Shown here: piece by piece, positions 27,811 to 35,736 of the stretch
Layout of the letters: each line of letters opens with the position of its first letter
Position numbering within the stretch: the stretch's first letter is position 1
Assembly (NCBI GenBank): GCA_016709575.1
Contig: JADJMM010000009.1
Span: 237,667-301,666 of the forward strand
Source: Sphingobacteriaceae bacterium
GTDB lineage: Bacteria > Bacteroidota > Bacteroidia > B-17B0 > Aurantibacillaceae
Direction of reading: 5' to 3'
DNA length: 64,000 nt
The notes under the pieces: generated by a model
Told to the model about the DNA's origin: nothing
The model's input: the letters and a program-made list of their open reading frames with translations, nothing else
Databases searched by the model: none
Translations under genes and position numbers: made by a program

Positions 27811-29004
27811 TTGGCACAACCCATATTTATAAGTGGACTCGGCATGATTTCTGCCATTGGCAACAATGTGCAGGAAGCGTATGCTAATTTATCGAATGCT
27901 AAATCAGGAATCGGTAAAGTAAATTATTTAAATACCCGTTACAAGGATGAATACGTATTAGGCGAGGTAAAACTTTCTAATACCCAGTTAATGGATTTAA
28001 TTTCCAATCATTCTTCTGCATTAAACAGAACTTCTTTATTAGGAATTGCAGCGGCTCGTGAGGCTGTTCTGAATTCTGGCATTGATTTAAAAGATGGTTT
28101 ACGTACCGGATTAATTTCTTCAACCACTGTTGCCGGAATGTGTAAAACAGAATTGTTTTACGGAGAGATGGTAAGCGACGGAAAACATTTAGAAGTTCTC
28201 GATGCTCACGATTGTGGCGAAAGCACAGAGGAGATTGCCGATTATTTAGGTGTGAAAGATTTTGTCACCACCATTTCTACAGCCTGTTCTTCAGCAGCTA
28301 ATGCAGTGATGTTAGGTTGCAGAATGATAAAACATGGCATGCTCGACAGAGCAATTGTCGGAGGCGTCGATTCTTTATCAAAATTTACATTTAACGGATT
28401 TAATACCTTAATGATTTTAGATAAAGAATGGTGCAAACCATTTGATGAAAACCGAAAAGGATTAAATTTAGGAGAAGCCGGTGCATTTATAGTTATTGAA
28501 AGCGAAGCCGCTCTTAAAAAAAGAAATGGTAAAGCTTTAGCAAGAGTTACCGGATACGCTAATTCAAATGATGCTTATCACCAAACCGCTTCTTCTCCTG
28601 ATGGAATCGGAGCAACAACTGCTATTAAAGAAGCTTTAGAAATGAGCGGACTTACTCCCTCACAAATTGATTATATCAATATGCACGGAACAGGGACGCC
28701 GAATAATGATCAATCAGAAAGTAAAGCAACTGTAAATGTGTTTGGTGACGCAGTTCCAAAATTCAGTTCAACAAAAGCATACACCGGACATACTTTAGCA
28801 GCGGCTGCAGGAGTAGAAGCTGTGATTTCTGTTTTATCGTTGCAGCATAATAAAATATTCCCGAATTTGAATTTCACAACACCAATAACTGAATTTGGTT
28901 TGACGCCTGTTACAAAAGTCACTGATCACGAAATAAATAATGTACTATCCAATTCATTTGGTTTCGGCGGTAATTGTTCATCTTTAATTTTCTCGAAAGC
29001 ATAG
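27811..29004 (+). CDS. Beta-ketoacyl-ACP synthase (second catalytic ketosynthase)
   Basis: A 397-residue FabF/FabB-type enzyme starting at TTG 27811, immediately after the ACP stop. The triad is intact: Cys159 (STACSSAANAV), His292 (NMHGTGTPNND) and His327 (KAYTGHTLAAAAG). It probably performs most chain elongations together with the following inactive partner. The stop overlaps the next start in TAGTG, as in KS/chain-length-factor pairs. Confidence 0.93.
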   Translation: MAQPIFISGLGMISAIGNNVQEAYANLSNAKSGIGKVNYLNTRYKDEYVLGEVKLSNTQLMDLISNHSSALNRTSLLGIAAAREAVLNSGIDLKDGLRTGLISSTTVAGMCKTELFYGEMVSDGKHLEVLDAHDCGESTEEIADYLGVKDFVTTISTACSSAANAVMLGCRMIKHGMLDRAIVGGVDSLSKFTFNGFNTLMILDKEWCKPFDENRKGLNLGEAGAFIVIESEAALKKRNGKALARVTGYANSNDAYHQTASSPDGIGATTAIKEALEMSGLTPSQIDYINMHGTGTPNNDQSESKATVNVFGDAVPKFSSTKAYTGHTLAAAAGVEAVISVLSLQHNKIFPNLNFTTPITEFGLTPVTKVTDHEINNVLSNSFGFGGNCSSLIFSKA

Positions 29005-30062
29005 TGGGAGCAAAGGCATACATAATTGGTTCAGGTTGCATCTCTCCGCAAAACACAACGGACGAAAATTATTTTTTCGAAACGGTGAATGGCGCTGAAG
29101 GTGATTTTTTTAAAGCGGTTGAACCTTCTTACAAAGAGCATATTAATCCAAACATGCTTCGTCGTATGGGACGTGCCATTAAAATGGGCGCATCTGCTGC
29201 ACGCATGGCGGTTACCGAATCAGGCGTAGAAAATGTAGATGCAATTATTTCGGGAACAGGTTTAGGTTGTTTTGAAGACAGCGAGAAATTTTTACTAGCC
29301 ATCATTAATAATGATGAACAATTTTTAACGCCAACTTCTTTTATTCAATCAACACACAATACAGTGGGTTCGCAGGTAGCTTTAATTATGCAATGTAAAC
29401 AGTATAATTATACTTATGTACACCGAGGTTTTTCGTTTGATACTTGTGTGATGGATGCTTTAATGAGCATTGAAGAAGGAAAGAAAAATATTTTAATTGG
29501 CGGAATCGAAGAGCATACACCTATTTATTTAGATTTATACCGCAAAGCAAAAAAATTAAACAACGATAATTCTCTCAAATACTACGAGGGCAAAACATCA
29601 GGCATGCAAATGGGCGAGGGCTCAGCATTTTTTGTTTTGTCAAGTGAAAAGAAAAACGCTGTAGCTGCGGTAAATGGCGTTGGCTTTTCATACAAACCAA
29701 GACATTTAAAAGAACTTTTAGATAAACTCGATTCGTTTTTGAATCTCCACCATACAACTTTAAACAATATTGATTTAGTATTGTTTGGTTTTTCAGGCGA
29801 CAAAGATTTTGATAAACTCATGTTAGACATGTTGCCGGTTGTTTCTAATACTTCTGCAACCGGTTATTTTAAACATTTGTGTGGCGATTATCACACAGCT
29901 GGAGCTTTCGCTTTATGGATGGCAAACAAAATAATTGAGAAACAAAAAATTCCCGACGCCGTTAAAATAAATAATGTTTCAAAAAAGAGCATTAGTACTA
30001 TTCTTATTGTAAACGGTTACATCGGCATTAATTTTTCATTTACAATTATAACAAAATGCTAA
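29004..30062 (+). CDS. Ketosynthase-like protein lacking catalytic residues (chain-length-factor type)
   Basis: About 352 residues with the ketosynthase fold (IIGSGCISPQ, GTGLGCFEDSEKFL, STHNTVGSQVA, MGEGSAFFVLS). The nucleophile position reads HRGFSFDTCVMDA and the first His motif (HGTGT) is replaced by FGFSGD. It is therefore probably inactive and acts as a partner or chain-length factor. I chose the GTG at 29004, which overlaps the upstream stop; the longer frame from 28974 lies inside the previous gene. Its 3' end overlaps the deacetylase by 7 bases. Confidence 0.86.
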   Translation: MGAKAYIIGSGCISPQNTTDENYFFETVNGAEGDFFKAVEPSYKEHINPNMLRRMGRAIKMGASAARMAVTESGVENVDAIISGTGLGCFEDSEKFLLAIINNDEQFLTPTSFIQSTHNTVGSQVALIMQCKQYNYTYVHRGFSFDTCVMDALMSIEEGKKNILIGGIEEHTPIYLDLYRKAKKLNNDNSLKYYEGKTSGMQMGEGSAFFVLSSEKKNAVAAVNGVGFSYKPRHLKELLDKLDSFLNLHHTTLNNIDLVLFGFSGDKDFDKLMLDMLPVVSNTSATGYFKHLCGDYHTAGAFALWMANKIIEKQKIPDAVKINNVSKKSISTILIVNGYIGINFSFTIITKC

Positions 30063-30805
30063 ACCATAAACTGGTAACGGCTTTTTTTGCAATTAGTATT
30101 GGCTTGGTGTTTATTTTCTGCAAGCTGGGCACTCTTTGTTTTTATTGGTTACAAATTGTTTTGTTGTTTCTGTATTTAAGTATTGAATTTGCAGGAGCTT
30201 ATTTCATCGGACTTAATTTTCATCTCCCATCTTTAAACCATTTAAACAAATCTGAAAACAAAATTGCTTTAACGTTTGATGACGGCCCTTGCAATCCGCA
30301 AACACAAAAAGTTTTAGATACTCTTAAAAAACACAACGTAAAAGCTACTTTTTTTATGATTGGAAAAAACATTTCCGGCAATGAGAGCATTGTAAAACAA
30401 ATGATAGTTGATGGACATTCAATCGGTTCCCATAGTTATTCTCACCATTTTTGGATTGACATGTGGGGAAAGAAAAAATTAGAAGTGGATATCAAACAAA
30501 GTTTAGAAGCCATTAAAAACTGCACAGGACAAGAAGTAAAATTGTTTCGTCCGCCTTATGGGGTTACTACTCCAAACTTTGCTTATGTGTTAAAAAACCT
30601 CAATTTGCAGTCTGTTGGCTGGAATGTGCGTTCGTATGACACATCTTCAACCGACCTTAACAAAATTTTGGCACGGGTATTGCAACAAACTAAAGGAGGT
30701 TCCATAATTTTGTTACACGACAGATTAGATTATGCGCCTGAATTATTAGATAAATTAATTCCTGCACTAAAAGAAAAGAAATTTGAATTTGTTACGATAG
30801 CATGA
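30056..30805 (+). CDS. Polysaccharide deacetylase (NodB domain) membrane protein
   Basis: A 249-residue protein with two N-terminal membrane helices (about residues 7-25 and 30-52) followed by a NodB carbohydrate esterase 4 domain. Catalytic motifs are TFDDGP, HSYSHH, RPPYG and LLHD, so the metal triad (Asp-His-His) is intact. It should remove N- or O-acetyl groups from a saccharide or acylated substrate at the outer face of the inner membrane. Finding it co-transcribed with ketosynthases (7-base overlap upstream, 4-base overlap downstream) is the interesting part. NodB genes do occur in some flexirubin/aryl-polyene loci of Bacteroidota, with no known substrate. Confidence 0.9.
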   Translation: MLNHKLVTAFFAISIGLVFIFCKLGTLCFYWLQIVLLFLYLSIEFAGAYFIGLNFHLPSLNHLNKSENKIALTFDDGPCNPQTQKVLDTLKKHNVKATFFMIGKNISGNESIVKQMIVDGHSIGSHSYSHHFWIDMWGKKKLEVDIKQSLEAIKNCTGQEVKLFRPPYGVTTPNFAYVLKNLNLQSVGWNVRSYDTSSTDLNKILARVLQQTKGGSIILLHDRLDYAPELLDKLIPALKEKKFEFVTIA

Positions 30806-31422
30806 AGAAAATATTAATTCTCATATTTATTTCTCACTTAACATTTGCTCAAAGTTTTAAAGCAGTAAAGGATACGGTTGCTCTAAAACAAAAAATCGAG
30901 AGTATGAGTAAAACTGTGAACTCTATTGAAAGCGATTTCACACAAGAGAAAAACCTGAGTATGCTTTCCGAAAAAATCATTAGCAAAGGAAATTTCAAGT
31001 TTAAAAAAGAAAACATGTTAAGGTGGGAATACATTACGCCTTATAAATATCTTATCGTTATCAATAAAGATAAAATCTGGATCAAAGACGAGAAGAAAAC
31101 CCAGAAGTACGACATGAACAGTAATAAGGTTTTTAAGGAAATTAATGATGTGATGATGAGTTGTGTTCAAGGGAATATCTTTAAATCAGGAAAGTTTAAG
31201 GTGGCCTATTTTGAGAATGAAAAGTACTACAAGCTGGAGCTCATCCCCCTCCAAAAAAACATGAAAGAAAGCCTCAAAAAAATAAACATGTATTTCGATA
31301 AAAGCGTAACTTCGGTGAGTAAATTAGACATGATAGAACCCAATGATGATTACACCACGTTGGATTTTATGCTAAAAACTCAAAATGCAAAATTGCCGGA
31401 TAATATTTTTACTGTTAAGTAG
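30802..31422 (+). CDS. LolA-like outer membrane lipoprotein carrier
   Basis: A 206-residue periplasmic protein with a signal peptide (cleavage near TFAQ17) and a LolA beta-barrel-like fold (SIESDFTQEKNLSML, SKGNFKFKKENMLRWEYITP, YKYLIVINKDKIW). In aryl-polyene loci a LolA homologue is thought to carry the lipid product, not ordinary lipoproteins, to the outer membrane. It overlaps the deacetylase by 4 bases and the following lipoprotein by 38 bases. Confidence 0.9.
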   Translation: MKKILILIFISHLTFAQSFKAVKDTVALKQKIESMSKTVNSIESDFTQEKNLSMLSEKIISKGNFKFKKENMLRWEYITPYKYLIVINKDKIWIKDEKKTQKYDMNSNKVFKEINDVMMSCVQGNIFKSGKFKVAYFENEKYYKLELIPLQKNMKESLKKINMYFDKSVTSVSKLDMIEPNDDYTTLDFMLKTQNAKLPDNIFTVK

Positions 31423-32011
31423 TTTATTACTTGCGTCCTGTGTACAACGTAAACTTTTCTCATACGAACCAAAGGAAGGAATAAAAGTTTCTACAGTCGA
31501 TTTAAAACCTGTCATTCCTGAAAGTGGCGCCGTTAAGTATAAAGCTTCCATTGATTTTCTAAATAAACATTTTACAGGTCTAATTGTTCTGAAACAAACG
31601 GATGCCGAAACTAAACATTTGGTATTTGTCACGGAACTAGGAATGAGAATGTTAGACTTCGAAATAAAAGGCGATAGCATGAAACCCGTTTTTGTGTTCG
31701 ATCCTCTTAATAAACCTAAGCTCGTTTCCGCATTAATAAGCAATTTTAGTAGCATTTTGTTGATCAAATGGTTCAATAAAAGTGCGCTTGTTCGTGTGAA
31801 GTCAGGTAAAGAAGTCTTAAATTTGAAGACATATGAACATCACAACGCATTTTTGTTTAGGGACGAAAACAAGTGCTGTATAAAACATCAGGTGTTTTAC
31901 AAGTATAAAAAGGAAAGCAAAACAATTTATACTAATAATTACAACAACATAAAATTGAAACAATACGGATTAGTGAAGTTATATATTGAACTCGAAAAAA
32001 TTAACGATTAA
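31385..32011 (+). CDS. Lipoprotein of the polyene-like locus
   Basis: A 208-residue protein with a lipoprotein signal (LLLASC; Cys19). The mature part is beta-rich and has no recognised domain, but position, size and lipid anchor match the DUF3261-type lipoprotein found after LolA in aryl-polyene gene clusters. Receiving the product at the outer membrane would be the guess. Its N-terminus overlaps lolA by 38 bases and its stop overlaps the dehydratase start in TAATG. Confidence 0.75.
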   Translation: MQNCRIIFLLLSSLLLASCVQRKLFSYEPKEGIKVSTVDLKPVIPESGAVKYKASIDFLNKHFTGLIVLKQTDAETKHLVFVTELGMRMLDFEIKGDSMKPVFVFDPLNKPKLVSALISNFSSILLIKWFNKSALVRVKSGKEVLNLKTYEHHNAFLFRDENKCCIKHQVFYKYKKESKTIYTNNYNNIKLKQYGLVKLYIELEKIND

Positions 32012-32385
32012 TGTTTAGTCTAAAAGAAAGTTTCTATACTATAAAAGAAAAAAATTGGGTATCAGAATCACATGTTGATGCGGTTATTGATTTAAATGTA
32101 AATCATGATATCTATAAAGGACATTTTCCTGAACAACCGATTGTGCCCGGTGTTTGTCAGGTTCAGATTATAAAAGAATTTTTGGAAGATTTGATGGGAA
32201 AGAAATTGCAAATGATTACAGGCGATAACATCAAATTTACAGGAATGATTATCCCCACGCAAAATCCACAAGTAAATTTCACTGTGAATTATAAAGTGAA
32301 TGGAGAAGAAATTTTATGCGAGGCAAAATTATTTTTTGGAGAAACAGTATTTACAAAGTATAAGGGAAAATTTAAAGTTATTTAG
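32011..32385 (+). CDS. 3-hydroxyacyl-ACP dehydratase (FabZ/FabA-like hotdog)
   Basis: A 124-residue single hotdog domain with the dehydratase signature (YKGHFPEQPIVPGVCQVQ, catalytic His). The usual catalytic Glu/Asp on the central helix corresponds to the QIIKEFLEDL stretch. It removes water from 3-hydroxyacyl-ACP to leave the double bonds of a polyene. A ketoreductase is missing from this locus, so reduction must come from housekeeping FabG. Confidence 0.88.
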   Translation: MFSLKESFYTIKEKNWVSESHVDAVIDLNVNHDIYKGHFPEQPIVPGVCQVQIIKEFLEDLMGKKLQMITGDNIKFTGMIIPTQNPQVNFTVNYKVNGEEILCEAKLFFGETVFTKYKGKFKVI

Positions 32386-32387
32386 GC

Positions 32388-32980
32388 ATGAGCACGCTTT
32401 TAGAAGTTAAAAACGACAAATCAATTAAGGTTGTTATTTGGATAACTACCATCGTAATTTGTTTAGCTGTTACAGTTTTACAAATGCATATTTTTCCGGT
32501 GCCGGACGTAATCCCTTCATTTATTTTTAAGTTACCAATGATAAATGCGATTTTAAACGGCACTTGTTCTGTGCTTTTAATATTTTCATTGTTGGCTATT
32601 AAAAGAGAAACATCCCTTTACACCGTAAATTAAACCTAACAGCCTTTTTATTAAGCTCTTTATTTTTAGTATGCTATGTAACAGCTCATTATTTTATTCC
32701 GGATACACGTTACGGAGACCTTGATCACAATGGAATGTTAGATGCCGCTGAGTCTGCTGCTGTTTCAGGAATAAAACCTATTTACCTTGTTATTTTATTA
32801 TCACATATATTCCTTGCGGTTATTGTTTTCCCAATGGTTTTGCTTTCGTTTTATTACGGCCTCACCGACCAACGCGAGAAACACAAAAAACTAACGCGTT
32901 TCAGTTATCCTATATGGTTATATGTTACTGTAACAGGAGTTGTGGTATATTTAATGATCTCCCCTTATTATAATTACTAA
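32388..32980 (+). CDS. DUF420 membrane protein (frameshifted)
   Basis: About 197 residues with five or so membrane helices. The first frame (from 32388) stops at 32633. One base change near 32612 restores HRKLNLTAFLLSSLFLVCYVTAHYF, typical of DUF420, and the rest follows to 32980 (LVILLSHIFLAVIVFPMVLL). DUF420 proteins are found next to cytochrome oxidase assembly genes. Between helices 3 and 4 lies an acidic loop, DLDHNGMLDAAE, that matches an EF-hand calcium loop. It is 2 bases after the dehydratase but probably belongs to the respiratory gene that follows. Confidence 0.82.
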
Positions 32981-32982
32981 AC

Positions 32983-33007
32983 TGCGTCTTAGCGTCTTTG
33001 TGAGAAA
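32983..33007. repeat. gcgtcttagcgtctttg intergenic repeat
   Basis: A copy of the family ctGCGTCTTAGCGTCTTTGtGAG. Other copies lie at 34402-34430, 36648-36677 and, as an inverted pair, 58160-58215. It separates DUF420 from the cytochrome gene. Confidence 0.8.
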
Positions 33008-33022
33008 TCCGTATCTTTAGCC

Positions 33023-34400
33023 ATGCGGTTAAGGATTTTCCTTTTATTGTTTACTGCTTTTGTTTTTTTTTTGTTCCTATGAAAAGAAAGAAGAATTAGT
33101 TTTACCTAATTCAGTTACTTGGAGTGAACACATTGCACCTATTGTTTTTAAAACCTGCACACCTTGTCACCGCCCCGGTGAAGCAGGCACTTTTGATTTA
33201 TTGACATACAACGATGCAGTAAGAAACGCCAACAAAATAAAATTCACAACCCAAACTAAATTCATGCCGCCTTGGCCAGCAGATCCAAGCTATGTTCACT
33301 TTGCAGATGAGCGTGTACTAAGTGAAACAGAAATCGGATTAATTAAGAAATGGGTGGAAGATAAAATGCCAAGGGGAGATTCAACCAAAGAACCCGTTGC
33401 TCCAACATTTTATGTCGGCTCTTTTTTTGGTAAACCTGATTTAGTAATTAAACTTCCAAAACCGGTTGAGATAAAAGGAAACGGAACGGATGCTTTTTTA
33501 ATGGTGAAATTTCCTTTCGAGTTAGAGAAGGATGAATATGTTCAATACATTGAGTTTGTGCCGAATCAACGAAAATTAGTGCATCATGTGAACGGACATT
33601 TATTAAGTTACGATTCACAGCGACAATTTAATTATAGTGCCGGTGAAACAATTTTACCCGATGCATTAAATAATTTTAAAGATGCGTATACAAAAATGGG
33701 ATTAACTTATACTGATAATAAAAAACCAGAGTTGCCGCCTTTGTTACCAAATGTAGTTTATTATTTACCCGGTTATACTCCTCCCGTTTACAATGAAGAC
33801 ATTGGCGGATTTAAATTACCAAAGAATGGCTTATTCTTTCTTAAAAATATTCATTACGGACCAAGTAATAAAGATTGTTTAGACAGCAGTTACATAAATG
33901 TGTTCTTCCGTAAATCGCCACCAAAGCGCCCGGTTTATGAGACACAAATGGGAACTTTCGGTATTTCTAAAATCGAGCCTGAATTAATTATTGAGCCTAA
34001 CGAAATAAAAACATTTCACACGCAGGTGACTATTCAAACGGATATTTCTATTCTATCCGTTAATCCGCATATGCATTTAATTGGAAAAAGTTTTGTGGCT
34101 TATGCCTTGCCGCCTCAAGGAGATACAATTAAATTAGTGAGAATAAATAAATGGGATTTCCGTTGGCAATATTATTACACTTACAATATTCCTGTAAAAA
34201 TTCCGAAAGGGTCTGTCATTCACGTTTACGGCACTTACGACAACACAGATAAAAATCCGTTCAATCCTTTTCATCCTCCAAGAAAAATTATACAAGGCGA
34301 AGGCAACGAAAGCATGCAAACCACCGAAGAAATGTTTCAGTTTATTTTCACTTATATGCCTTACAAGAATGGGGATGAGAAAATTTCTTTAAAACAATAA
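33023..34400 (+). CDS. Lipoprotein with cytochrome c motif and PHM-like copper monooxygenase domain (frameshifted signal)
   Basis: The ATG at 33023 gives a hydrophobic signal (MRLRIFLLLFTAFVFF). An extra T in the long T run near 33068 shifts the frame to CSYEKKEELV, so this is a lipoprotein. A heme site CTPCH appears about 30 residues into the mature protein (IVFKTCTPCHRPGEAGTF), followed by a bi-lobed region with His pairs (KLVHHVNGHLLSYD; VNPHMHLIGKSF). These resemble the copper ligands of ascorbate-dependent (PHM/DBM) monooxygenases. It is probably an outer-membrane or periplasmic oxidoreductase with heme and copper; the substrate is unknown. Residues of the second lobe end near residue 446 of the main frame. 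Confidence 0.82.
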
Positions 34401-34401
34401 T

Positions 34402-34430
34402 CTTAGCGTCTCTGCGTCTTTTCGAGAAAT
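34402..34430. repeat. gcgtcttagcgtct intergenic repeat
   Basis: CTTAGCGTCTCTGCGTCTTTTCGAG lies between the cytochrome/PHM gene and the 3' end of trmD and touches the trmD stop codon. Confidence 0.78.
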
Positions 34431-35104
34431 CACTTCAACAAATCCGGCCTTCTTTTTTTAGTACGTTCTACAGATTGCTCGTAACGCCATTTCTCAATAT
34501 TTTGTAAATGCCCGCTTAATAATATTTCAGGAATACCCCAGCCATTATATTCAGCGGGACGAGTATAAACAGGAGGCGCTAATAAATTATCTTGGAATGA
34601 ATCGGTGAGGGCAGAAGTTTCATCATTTAGCACACCGGGAATTAATCTTATCACCGCATCACACATCGCAGCAGCAGCAATTTCCCCACCTGATAAAACA
34701 TAATCACCAATAGAAATTTCGCGTGTAATAAAATGATCGCGTAAACGTTGATCAACACCTTTGTAATGTCCGCATAACACCATTAAATTTTTTTGTAAGG
34801 ATAATTGATTACAAATTTTTTGATTCAATGTTTCGCCATCGGGCGTCATGTAAATAATATCGTCGTAAGTACGTTTGCTTTTTAATTCATTAATGCAATT
34901 AGCAATTGGTTCAATCATCATAACCATTCCCGCCCCTCCGCCAAAAGCGTAATCATCAACTTGTCGGTGTTTGCCCACGCCGTATTCCCGTAAATCAATT
35001 AAATTCACTTCCACCAATCCTTTATCATAAGCACGCTTTAAAATAGAATGCTCAAAAGGACTTTTTATTAACTCAGGCAGAACGGTTATTATATCAATTC
35101 GCAT
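34430..35104 (-). CDS. trmD: tRNA (guanine-N1-)-methyltransferase TrmD
   Basis: A knotted SPOUT methyltransferase that puts m1G37 on tRNAs, essential for frame maintenance. The start MRIDIITVLPELIKSPFE is at 35104; an in-frame ATG at 35140 adds 12 unconserved residues. Signatures: YGVGKHRQVDDYAFGGGAGMVMM, LCGHYKGVDQR and EISIGDYVLSGGE (the trefoil knot). At 224 residues it has the family length. It is convergent with the cytochrome/PHM gene. Confidence 0.96.
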   Translation of the reverse strand: MRIDIITVLPELIKSPFEHSILKRAYDKGLVEVNLIDLREYGVGKHRQVDDYAFGGGAGMVMMIEPIANCINELKSKRTYDDIIYMTPDGETLNQKICNQLSLQKNLMVLCGHYKGVDQRLRDHFITREISIGDYVLSGGEIAAAAMCDAVIRLIPGVLNDETSALTDSFQDNLLAPPVYTRPAEYNGWGIPEILLSGHLQNIEKWRYEQSVERTKKRRPDLLK

Positions 35105-35257
35105 GCACAAATTTAAGCTTTTAAAAACAAGATTAAACAATTGAAATACAGTGTTTTACGACGACAATAAAAATCTAAAGAAAATTAACGCCTTATTTCC
35201 ACTCATTTATAACTCTGTCGCCAAACCATTTGTATTCTCATACGTTAACGCAAGAGG

Positions 35258-35265
35258 AAGGAGGT
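35258..35265 (+). promoter_or_regulatory. Strong Shine-Dalgarno site
   Basis: AAGGAGGT stands 3 bases before the ATG at 35269. Classical SD sites are rare in Bacteroidota, and this one supports 35269 as the start instead of the upstream in-frame ATG at 35230. Confidence 0.7.
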
Positions 35266-35268
35266 CAC

Positions 35269-35736
35269 ATGAAAAGATCGATATTATTCCTGTTTTTTTT
35301 AGTCGTAGCGCAATTCGCTATCTCGCAGGTGAAACAAAATGAAAATGGTTTGTACGCTAATGAAAAAGGAGTTTTGTATTCCGGTTCATTAGAATTAAAT
35401 GAGAACGGTATAAAAACCGCAATCGTACAAATTAAAAACGGCCAGTTACATGGTGATGCCACATATTTTTTTGAAACCGGACAATTAATGCGAACGGGCA
35501 CTCACGAAATCGGATTAAAAACCGGAAAGTGGATTACTTACAACGAAGCCGGTTTAATGATTGGACTTGCGTTTTATACTGCCGGAAAAAAAGACGGCAC
35601 TTGGATTGCATGGGACGACAACGGCAAAAAACGTTTCGAGATGAATTACAAAAACGGTGAGAAAGTCGGAACTTGGATTCAGTGGGATGAGAACGGAGCT
35701 TTGTTTTCTTCAAAGAGTTTTAGTCAGGCGAACTAA
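35269..35736 (+). CDS. Secreted MORN-repeat (YwqK-like) protein
   Basis: About 155 residues with a signal peptide (MKRSILFLFFLVVAQFAISQ). After it come about five short repeats of the YwqK/MORN-variant type (GQLHGDATYFFETGQLMR, GLKTGKWITYNEAG, GKKDGTWIAWDDNGK, GEKVGTWIQWDENG). Such repeats are named after a Bacillus antitoxin, but in Bacteroidota they are mostly secreted proteins with no known toxin partner, and none is next to it. Its last 4 bases overlap the convergent nuclease gene. Confidence 0.82.
   Translation: MKRSILFLFFLVVAQFAISQVKQNENGLYANEKGVLYSGSLELNENGIKTAIVQIKNGQLHGDATYFFETGQLMRTGTHEIGLKTGKWITYNEAGLMIGLAFYTAGKKDGTWIAWDDNGKKRFEMNYKNGEKVGTWIQWDENGALFSSKSFSQAN

Noticed and set aside
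35269..35736. Toxin-antitoxin system based on the YwqK name
   Set aside because: The protein has a signal peptide, no toxin gene is next to it, and the neighbouring nuclease is convergent and itself secreted.
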